From Streptomyces cavernae (GTDB lineage Bacteria; Actinomycetota; Actinomycetes; Streptomycetales; Streptomycetaceae), in the NCBI RefSeq assembly GCF_004023625.1, contig NZ_RPDJ01000016.1, forward strand, positions 1 through 64,000: a DNA stretch of 64,000 nucleotides. The letters are read 5' to 3'. Each line of letters begins with the position of its first letter. Position 1 is the first letter of the stretch. The position numbers and the translations under genes were made by a program. Shown here in pieces: positions 1-6,191 of this stretch. The notes beneath the pieces were generated by a model. The model made no database searches. It was not told the origin of the DNA and saw nothing but the letters and a program-made list of their open reading frames with translations.

Positions 1-268
1 TCTGGGTCGGCAGGTCGAAGGCCACCGACAGACCCATCGTGCCGTTGGCGATCAACTGCTGGTACCGCGCGTTGGACTCCGTCGCCGTACCGAAACCGGC
101 GTACTGACGCATCGTCCACGGCCGACCGGTGTACATCGACGGGTAGACACCACGCGTGAAGGGATACGCCCCCGGCTCCCCCAGCTTCTGCGCCGGATCC
201 CAGCCCTGAAGGGACTCAGGCCCGTACACCGGCTCGATGGGCAGTCCGGACTCCGACTCGCGCGCCAT
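1..268 (-). CDS. Methylmalonyl-CoA mutase family large subunit (5' part only)
   Basis: The first 89 residues of a B12-dependent acyl-CoA mutase large chain; the rest lies beyond the left edge. The sequence contains YPFTRGVYPSMYTGRPWTMR followed by GLSVAFDLPTQ, the hallmark N-terminal substrate-channel region of methylmalonyl-CoA and isobutyryl-CoA mutases. Members interconvert branched and linear acyl-CoAs (methylmalonyl/succinyl or isobutyryl/butyryl) in the cytoplasm using adenosylcobalamin bound by a C-terminal or separate domain not visible here. The ATG is preceded by GGAGG at a good distance. Substrate specificity cannot be decided from this fragment. Confidence 0.93.
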   Translation of the reverse strand, partial: MARESESGLPIEPVYGPESLQGWDPAQKLGEPGAYPFTRGVYPSMYTGRPWTMRQYAGFGTATESNARYQQLIANGTMGLSVAFDLPTQ

Positions 269-497
269 GGGTGTGCCTCCGCCTGTTGCTGTGGTTGATC
301 GCTGGTTACTCGCTGGTAGAGCCGACCCTCGCCACGGACTGTAGCGGCGCGGGCGCACCGCTTTGCAGTGGCCCACGCTGGGACCTTCCTCACAACCATG
401 CCTCGTGGTTCGCAACCGGTCACGCACGGGGAGCATCTCAGGTGACGCGAGCCGGACGTCCGGATCCCGTGGTCCGGTGAACTCGACGGGGGGCGGC

Positions 498-1388
498 GTG
501 CGTACTACGGGCATGCGTACTACGGGCCTGGGGAGAGCTCTCGCCGGTGCGGTGGCGCTGGTCGCGGTCACCGGATGCACCGTGCAGACCACGAACGGGT
601 CGCAGCCGCCGCCCGTCCGGATCGACCTGTCCGGCGGCCCCGGCGCGGCGTCCGGCGGGTCCGACGCGAAGAACGGCACCCCACCCGCCCCGGCGTCCAC
701 GTCGCCGGCAGCGCCGCCCGCCCCCACTCCCGAACGGGACACCCCCGCGGTGGCGCCCGAGGTCCTGTGGTCCCGCGGTGACGAGGGCCGGGACGTACGG
801 GAGCTGCAGGCCCGGCTGCGCCAGGTGGCCTGGCTCTTCGACGGCCCGACGGGCCTCTACGACGACCTGACCGAGACCGCGGTGCGGGGCTTCCAGGGCA
901 AGCGCGGACTGCCGCGCACCGGCCGGACCGACGCCGTCACCTGGCAGCGGCTGCTGAACATGACCCGCGAGCCGACGAAGTGGGAGCTGTACGCGTTCGG
1001 CGGCCAGCCGGCCGCGGCTCCGGACCCGCGCTGTATGACGGGCCGGGTGCTGTGCATCAGCAAGACGAGCCGCACCCTGCGCTGGATGATCGACGGCCGG
1101 ACCGTCTCGACGATGGCCGTGCGCTTCGGCTCCGAGAACACGCCCACCCGGGAGGGTGTCTTCAGCGTGTCCTTCAAGTCCCGCCACCATGTGTCGACGC
1201 TCTACGACTCGCCCATGCCCTACGCGATGTTCTTCAGCGGCGGCCAGGCGGTGCACTACTCGACCGACTTCGCGGCCCGGGGCTACTACGGGGCCTCCCA
1301 CGGCTGTGTGAACGTCCGTGACGAGACGAAGATCGCGGCCCTGTTCGCGCAGGTGCGAAGCGGCGACAAGGTCGTCGTGTACTGGTGA
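498..1388 (+). CDS. Lipoprotein L,D-transpeptidase with peptidoglycan-binding domain
   Basis: A predicted 296-residue lipoprotein that would form 3-3 cross-links in peptidoglycan. A signal with lipobox VTGC puts the lipidated Cys near residue 27. A Pro/Ala-rich linker follows, then a PG_binding_1 domain at about 90-155 (GDEGRDVRELQARL), then a YkuD catalytic domain at about 180-296 with ASHGCVNVRD, catalytic Cys near 270. The GTG start is chosen because a G-rich ribosome site precedes it; an ATG 15 bases downstream is an alternative. The two starts sit in a 15-base direct duplication (cgtactacgggc.. twice), so the first residues are repeated. It runs towards a hairpin at 1562-1592, convergent with the sigma-partner gene. 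Confidence 0.9.
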   Translation: MRTTGMRTTGLGRALAGAVALVAVTGCTVQTTNGSQPPPVRIDLSGGPGAASGGSDAKNGTPPAPASTSPAAPPAPTPERDTPAVAPEVLWSRGDEGRDVRELQARLRQVAWLFDGPTGLYDDLTETAVRGFQGKRGLPRTGRTDAVTWQRLLNMTREPTKWELYAFGGQPAAAPDPRCMTGRVLCISKTSRTLRWMIDGRTVSTMAVRFGSENTPTREGVFSVSFKSRHHVSTLYDSPMPYAMFFSGGQAVHYSTDFAARGYYGASHGCVNVRDETKIAALFAQVRSGDKVVVYW

Positions 1389-1561
1389 GAGGAGTTGGGG
1401 CGCGGGCGGGACCGGGGGAACGTGTCCCGCCCGCGCCGATTGCACGGAGCCGTGGGTACGGGGGGAACCCCGGCTCCGCGCGACGGCCGATGACCAGTCG
1501 GCTCACTCAGTACTGCGTCCCGGCGTCCGAAAACGTCACACCCTGGCGGCAGAAATTTCCG

Positions 1562-1592
1562 CGGCCCCGTACGCGGGGGGCATACGGGGCCG
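1562..1592. terminator. Hairpin between convergent genes
   Basis: CGGCCCCGTA and TACGGGGCCG form a perfect 10-bp stem with an 11-base loop. There is no T-run, as is usual in streptomycetes. It lies between the L,D-transpeptidase gene and the convergent membrane protein gene and could serve both. Confidence 0.6.
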
Positions 1593-1673
1593 TAGGTGCA
1601 GGTGAGGAGAGGTGCCGGTGCCTCGTGTGTCCTCCGAGCGCTCGGCCGTCGGCCGTGGTCACCCGCGGACCGG

Positions 1674-2840
1674 TCAGTGACGGGCGGGCAGCACGGGGAG
1701 GGCGCCCGGCTTCGGGGCGATCTGCCGCGCCGGCGAGGTGAGGCGGTTCGGGGCGCTCACGATGTTGCCGTGGTGACCACCGCCGGGGCGCGGGCCCGCT
1801 TGCGGGTCGCCCTGTCCGCCGCCTCGTCCACCACCTTGGCCGTCGCCGGGTCCGCCTCCGGGTCCACCGCCCTGGCCGCCTCCGGCTCCGGCTCCGTCCC
1901 CCGGATGGTCACCGCCGCGATCGTCGCCACCCTGGTCGTCGCCGCCCGGGGTGTCGTCACCACCGCCGTTGGAACCGGGGCCGGCGCCCTGCCGGCCGTC
2001 GCGGACGGAGCCGTCCCCGGCTCCGTCCGTGGACCGGCGTCCGGCGAGGTCCAGGACGCCCTTGCAGTACCTCTGCACTCGCATGGCCCCCTTGGCGGCC
2101 TCCTCCAGGTCGCGCTTGCGGACCTGGTCCAGGGGCCTGCCGTCGCGCAGGGCTCGGCAGGAGGAGACGATCCCGGACCACCAGTCCCCGCCGCGGCGGA
2201 CGTCTTCGGGCCTCGGCAGGACGCTCTCCCCGCCGCTCGCCCCCTTTTCCGCCGAGCCCGGCTGCTCGGAGTGGTCGCCGGGGTTCTCCGGCGCGGTCGG
2301 CCCGGAGCGGCCGGGGGGCGAGGGTGTGGGCGTCGGTAACGGCTTCTCGGGCTTCGGGGTGGCGGCGGCCGTCACGGACGCGGCCGGGCCCGGCTCGCGG
2401 TCGGTGAACGGCAGCACGCCGGCGCCCGACGCGACGGCCACGCCGCCGATCATGCAGGCGGCGAAGGCGGCCACCAGTCCGTACCGCACGGGCCTGCCCC
2501 AGCGGGGGCGACGGCGTCCGGAGGCGAGCCGGCCAAGCTGGACGAGGCCGGCGTCGGACGCCGTTCGGGCCTCCTGGCGGCGGGGCGACCGGGCCGGCGC
2601 CCGATGGGTGCCGTTCGCACCGTTCGCACGGGGACCGGCTGCCCGGAAAGCGGCCAGCGCGGCGTCCTCACCGGGGAGTTCGCCATCCTTCGGGCGGGAT
2701 TCCGCAACCAGTGCGCCGAGGGCTTCGGCAAGCCGTTCGGCCTCTTCACGGGTGCCGGCGTCGACGGCTTCCAGCGGCTGTCCGCGCAGCAAACGCTCCG
2801 CGGCGTCGCGGTCCAGCCACCTGTACTGCTCGTCGGCCAT
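1674..2840 (-). CDS. Membrane protein, candidate partner of the adjacent ECF sigma factor
   Basis: A 388-residue protein of no named family. An acidic cytoplasmic N-terminus (about 1-115, with AALAAFRAAG) is followed by one membrane segment near 120-140 (VAAFAACMIGGVAVASGAGV). A Pro/Thr linker then leads to an external region with two cysteines (CRALRDGRPL ... QRYCKGV) and a long Gly/Asp-rich tail. The start overlaps the sigma factor stop by one base (TGATG), so the two are translationally coupled. The topology suits an anti-sigma factor or its sensor, but there is no HxxxCxxC zinc motif. The gene at 4389-5237 has the same plan, including the AAFRAA stretch and the C...YC pair, so the two are probably paralogues. 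Confidence 0.75.
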   Translation of the reverse strand: MADEQYRWLDRDAAERLLRGQPLEAVDAGTREEAERLAEALGALVAESRPKDGELPGEDAALAAFRAAGPRANGANGTHRAPARSPRRQEARTASDAGLVQLGRLASGRRRPRWGRPVRYGLVAAFAACMIGGVAVASGAGVLPFTDREPGPAASVTAAATPKPEKPLPTPTPSPPGRSGPTAPENPGDHSEQPGSAEKGASGGESVLPRPEDVRRGGDWWSGIVSSCRALRDGRPLDQVRKRDLEEAAKGAMRVQRYCKGVLDLAGRRSTDGAGDGSVRDGRQGAGPGSNGGGDDTPGGDDQGGDDRGGDHPGDGAGAGGGQGGGPGGGPGDGQGGGRGGGQGDPQAGPRPGGGHHGNIVSAPNRLTSPARQIAPKPGALPVLPARH

Positions 2841-3502
2841 CACATGTCCTTCTGCGTCCGCGTACGCGAATGCGTCACACCGGCGGACGTCACCGCGCGG
2901 CCGCGCGGCGCTCTTTGTGGGGGGAGGGCACCGAGCGAGCCGGATGCTTCCGGATCCACGCCGAGGAGCTCGGCGAGCCGCTTCAGACCGCGGTGCGCCG
3001 CCGTCCGCACGGCGCCGGGGCGCTTGCCCAGTGTCTGCGCCGCGGTCTTGGCGTCCAGGCCGACCACGACGCGCAGGACCACGGCTTCCGCCTGGTCCTG
3101 CGGGAGTTGGCCGATGAGGGAGAAGGTGTCACCGGTGGCGAGCGCCTCCATGGCCTCGCCCGCGGTGTCGGATTCGGCCGGCCTGCCGGTCAGTTCCGTC
3201 TCGTCGCCGCCGATCGCGGGGCGCCGACCGCGCATCCTGATGTGGTCCAGGGCGCGGTTGCGGGCTATCCGCGCCGCCCAGCCGCGGAACCGGTCCGCGT
3301 CGCCGCTGAACCGGTCGAGGTCGCGGGCGATCTGCAGCCACGCTTCCGATGTGACGTCCTCGGCGTCCGACTCGCCGACGAGCGTGCGGACGTATCCGAG
3401 CAGCCGTGGATGCACGGCTCGGTACACAGTCCGGAACGCGGTCTCGTCTCCGTCCTGTGCGGCCAGCACCGCGGCGGTCAGCTCCGCGTCATCCCCCAGC
3501 AC
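2840..3502 (-). CDS. ECF-type RNA polymerase sigma factor
   Basis: A 220-residue group 4 sigma factor. Region 2 is at about 20-90 (AFRTVYRAVHPRLLGYVRTL, DAEDVTSEAWLQIARDL, FRGWAARIARNRALDHIR) and region 4 at about 125-185 (LPQDQAEAVVLRVVVGLDAK, LGKRPGAVRTAAHRGLKRL). The GTG start has GGAGT just upstream. The next gene, coupled by a one-base overlap, is a one-pass membrane protein that is its likely regulator. It is closely related to the sigma factor at 5230-5913 (shared EAVxLRVVVGLD and LGKRPGAVRTAA), which points to duplication of a sigma/partner module. The target promoters are unknown. Confidence 0.93.
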   Translation of the reverse strand: MLGDDAELTAAVLAAQDGDETAFRTVYRAVHPRLLGYVRTLVGESDAEDVTSEAWLQIARDLDRFSGDADRFRGWAARIARNRALDHIRMRGRRPAIGGDETELTGRPAESDTAGEAMEALATGDTFSLIGQLPQDQAEAVVLRVVVGLDAKTAAQTLGKRPGAVRTAAHRGLKRLAELLGVDPEASGSLGALPPQRAPRGRAVTSAGVTHSRTRTQKDM

Positions 3503-3696
3503 GCCACTCCCTTGCGCCCAAACCGGGTCTGCGGTCGTAGTCCGCCGTCCGGCGCGAAAGGCACGTTACGGCGTGAATCCGCTCTCCGTCCATGTCCCCC
3601 CAACCTGCAACTATCTCGTGATGAGCCGGGGTGTGACACAAAACGAGGGCGCGGCGCTGTAGAGAGTACGGGCCGCCGCGCGGCCCGTGCCGCGCG

Positions 3697-3738
3697 ACGG
3701 CCGGGGCCTCTCCTGTGGGGGGTGGCGGCCCCGGCCGT
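3697..3738. terminator. Strong hairpin upstream of sigma module 1
   Basis: ACGGCCGGGGCC pairs perfectly with GGCCCCGGCCGT around an 18-base loop. A smaller stem (ACGGGCCG/CGGCCCGT, about 3668-3687) lies just to its left. They sit in the gene-free stretch 3503-4388 between the two sigma modules and may stop minus-strand transcription from module 2. In the rest of 3503-3830 I see no gene. Confidence 0.45.
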
Positions 3739-3830
3739 TGCTTCGGTGACATCTCACCGAAAGCCTTGCGGGCGTGCGGGCATGAGGCCCGAATTCCTCC
3801 GGTGAACCTCGCGTTGTGATACGCGGCACA

Positions 3831-3965
3831 CACTTCTCGCCAAGCGCACTACTCGCCGCAACGGCACTCGTGCGCCGAGCGCGCTTCTCGCCGGGAGCGG
3901 CACTTACGCGCCGAGCAGCCTTCTCACGCAGCCCACTTCTCGCCGGAGCGCGAGTAGCCCGGAGG
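3831..3965. repeat. Degenerate ~18-bp tandem repeat array
   Basis: About seven diverged units resembling CACTTCTCGCCGnGAGCG follow one another (cacttctcgccaagcg, cactactcgccgcaacgg, cactcgtgcgccgagcg, cgcttctcgccgggagcgg and so on) between sigma modules 1 and 2. The array ends in ggagcgcgagtagcccgga, which recurs in the second array. No credible coding sequence covers it. Confidence 0.6.
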
Positions 3966-4100
3966 GTGTGCAACTGTTCGCCGAGGAGTCGCACAAGGCC
4001 GCTTTAACTCGATCGTGTGATGGTCGGCTGGCAGGCTTGCGGTGCCCTGGGCCGGTCGGGTTAGCGTGCCGTGCGACCTGGGACGCCTGGGCCCCGTCCG

Positions 4101-4296
4101 CATCAGCACACGGAGCGCGAGGACCCCGGAGCGCGACGACCTCGCAGCATGAGCACCCGGAGCACGAGAACCCCGGAGCGCGAGTAGCCCGGAACGCGAG
4201 CCCCCCGGAGCTGTAGCGCTTCAGAGCGCGAGATCTCCGGGGCATCAGCACCTCCGAGCACGAGAACCCAGGAGAATCAGCACCCGGAGCGTGCGC
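4101..4296. repeat. Degenerate 15-bp tandem repeat array (CCCGGAGCGCGAGnA)
   Basis: Reading in 15-base steps from 4111 gives about twelve diverged copies of CCCGGAGCGCGAGnA (for example cggagcgcgaggacc, ccggagcgcgacgac, cccggagcacgagaa, ccccggagcgcgagt). Later copies drift in phase. A short ORF on the minus strand crosses it but reads as repetitive, unconserved-looking sequence, so I treat the tract as non-coding. Confidence 0.65.
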
Positions 4297-4388
4297 GCCC
4301 CCCAAGGCGCGGCGGCGACCGTGGGGGCGAAGGGTCTGCCGGCCGGGTAGCCCCGGCGGCAGTGCGGCCCTCGCGGTGGCGGCCCGCC

Positions 4389-5237
4389 CTACCTCTCCGG
4401 CGCCCTCTCCGCCGGGGTCGGCTTCCCGTCCCTCTGCGTACCGTTCACCCCGCTCGACGGGGTCACCGGGTTCGCCGGGTTGGCCGGGTCAGCAGGGTTC
4501 GTCGCGCCGGGGTGGTCCGGCTTGCCCTCGGGCGTCTTTGTCGCACGCGGCGTGGCGGTCCGGGCGGCCTCGGCGAGTTCCCGGGCGCAGTACGCGCCGA
4601 CCCGCTGCTCACCGCCCGCCGCTTCGACGAGACGCTGCCAGGCCGTCGAGTCCATCGCGTTGCCGTTGCCCGCCACCGACTCGTAGGCACGGCAGTGGGC
4701 CAGGGTGTCCTTGGCGGTGGTCGGCCGGCCGGGCGAGGCGGGGCCGTCCGAGGTGGACTGTGATGCCGAGGGGTCCGATGCGCCGGGCCGGCCGGAGGCG
4801 GTGGACGGGTACGCGCGGCCCCGGTCGTCGTCGCCTCTGTCCGGCGACGAGCCGACCGAGCCGATCCCCGCGACCGCGACGCCCCCCACAGTGAGGCTCG
4901 CGAGCAGCATCGTGACCGTCGTACGGATCCGGCGTCGGGCGGGCCACCGTTCCGCCCGGGGCCGCCAGTCGTCGCGGCGCCGGGTGCGCGCCTGGTGCGC
5001 TCCGAGTTCGCGGGCGGCCCGGAACGCCGCCACCGCCCGCCGCTCGCCCTCGTCGCCCAGGGCGTTCTCGCGCAGCGCGGCGGCGAGCATCAGCTCCAGC
5101 TCCGCGTCCACGCCCTCGCTCACGCCCGTGGTGTGCTTACCGGTCACGGTGTCGTCGGCCCGGCCTCCGGGCCCGGCGGCGCGAGGGTGCGCATACCGAC
5201 GGCCGGGGAATCGTCCGTCGCTGTGCCCGTCACCCAT
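4389..5237 (-). CDS. Membrane protein, candidate partner of ECF sigma factor (module 2)
   Basis: A 282-residue one-pass membrane protein. The cytoplasmic N-terminus contains ELMLAAALRENALGDEGERR and AVAAFRAAR. A membrane segment lies near 108-128 (TMLLASLTVGGVAVAGIGSV), followed by a Ser/Pro linker and an external region with CRAYESVAGN ... VGAYCARELAEA, then a Pro/Asn/Ala-rich tail. Its ATG lies 8 bases inside the sigma factor gene (ATGGGTGA), so translation is coupled. It shares its layout and the C...YC pair with the product of 1674-2840. Role as sigma regulator is inferred from position and topology; no zinc-binding anti-sigma motif is present. Confidence 0.75.
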   Translation of the reverse strand: MGDGHSDGRFPGRRYAHPRAAGPGGRADDTVTGKHTTGVSEGVDAELELMLAAALRENALGDEGERRAVAAFRAARELGAHQARTRRRDDWRPRAERWPARRRIRTTVTMLLASLTVGGVAVAGIGSVGSSPDRGDDDRGRAYPSTASGRPGASDPSASQSTSDGPASPGRPTTAKDTLAHCRAYESVAGNGNAMDSTAWQRLVEAAGGEQRVGAYCARELAEAARTATPRATKTPEGKPDHPGATNPADPANPANPVTPSSGVNGTQRDGKPTPAERAPER

Positions 5238-5913
5238 GCCCGTGTCCGTCCCTGCCGGGCGGCCCGCCGCTGTCGCGGTTGCTGCCGCCGTTGCCGTTCA
5301 TCTCAAATCCTCTGGCTCCTCTAGTGCCTCTGGTGTTCGAATCCCCAAGCGTCCGCGGGGCCTCATCCGTCACACTTTCACCGTCCAGCCGCCGGGCCAG
5401 ACGCTTCAGCCCCCGGTACGCGGCGGTGCGCACCGCACCCGGGCGTTTGCCGAGGACGCGGGCCGCGGCGGGGCCGTCGAGGCCCACCACGACCCGCAGC
5501 AGGACCGCCTCGGCCTGCTCGCGCGGCAGCTCCCGGACCATCGCCAGGGCGCGCTCGGTGGACATGGACTCCAGCGCCTGGTCATGCGTGCTGTACGCGC
5601 CGGGCAGGTCAAGCACGCCGTCCTCGAGCGCCGCCGACTTGGGACGCACCCGGAGCCGGCGCAGATGGTCCAGGGCCCGGTGCCGGGCGATGGTCGCGGT
5701 CCAGCCGCGGAACCCCGCCCCGTCCCCCTTGAACCTGCCCAGGTCACGGGCGATCTCCAGCCATGCGTCGGACGCCACGTCCTCGGCGTCGTCGCCGACG
5801 ATGCCCCGCAGATAGCCGAGCAGCCCCGGTTGCACGATCCGGTACGCGACCGCGAAGGCCGCCTCGTCGCCTTTCTGAGCCCGCCCGACGGCCGCGCCCA
5901 GTTCCCCGTCCAT
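5230..5913 (-). CDS. ECF-type RNA polymerase sigma factor (module 2)
   Basis: A 227-residue group 4 sigma factor. Region 2 reads DAEDVASDAWLEIARDLGRF and FRGWTATIARHRALDHLRRL; region 4 reads REQAEAVLLRVVVGLDG and LGKRPGAVRTAAYRGLKRLA. The frame is open a further 77 codons upstream, but the ATG at 5913 aligns with the start of the conserved domain, so the longer reading is unlikely. The C-terminal 40 residues are Gly/Asn-rich and non-conserved. It is divergent from the amidase gene, with a 278-bp promoter region between them, and coupled to the membrane partner at 4389-5237. Confidence 0.92.
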   Translation of the reverse strand: MDGELGAAVGRAQKGDEAAFAVAYRIVQPGLLGYLRGIVGDDAEDVASDAWLEIARDLGRFKGDGAGFRGWTATIARHRALDHLRRLRVRPKSAALEDGVLDLPGAYSTHDQALESMSTERALAMVRELPREQAEAVLLRVVVGLDGPAAARVLGKRPGAVRTAAYRGLKRLARRLDGESVTDEAPRTLGDSNTRGTRGARGFEMNGNGGSNRDSGGPPGRDGHGHG

Positions 5914-6191
5914 CGCCTGCCCGCGACGGGGTTCCCCTCCCTCTCCCTGGCCCAACTCTGTCCTCGTTCGTACCGGGTCCGTAGCGAATCCGCACCGTGC
6001 GACACAGTCGTCGGCCGTGCCCTCGCCCTTCACGGCCATCAGCGTCCGGCGGGCCGGAAGTGTCACAGCACGTCGGGGCGGCCGTCGCACGCGAGTGGTG
6101 CGGAAGTGACGTTTGCGCACTGCCGTGCGCTGTTTTGAAGGCACCTGTGTGACCGATGGTGCTGTCGCAAATCCAAATAGGGGTGGGGAAA

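Noticed and set aside
438..1445. Long minus-strand frame opposite the L,D-transpeptidase gene
   Set aside because: It is the high-GC antisense shadow of a gene with clear motifs, rich in Arg/Ala/Gly, with no domain or ribosome site.
1777..1960. Gly/Asp-rich tail repeats of the sigma partner as a separate repeat element
   Set aside because: They are low-complexity codons within a continuous, coupled reading frame rather than an independent element.
3904..4305. 133-codon minus-strand frame across the repeat arrays
   Set aside because: Its sequence merely mirrors the 15-bp repeats and has no ribosome site or protein-like conservation.
5325..5345. tggtgttcgaatccccaa, resembling a tRNA T-loop
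   Set aside because: No acceptor or anticodon stem can be folded around it, and it lies within the sigma factor coding sequence.
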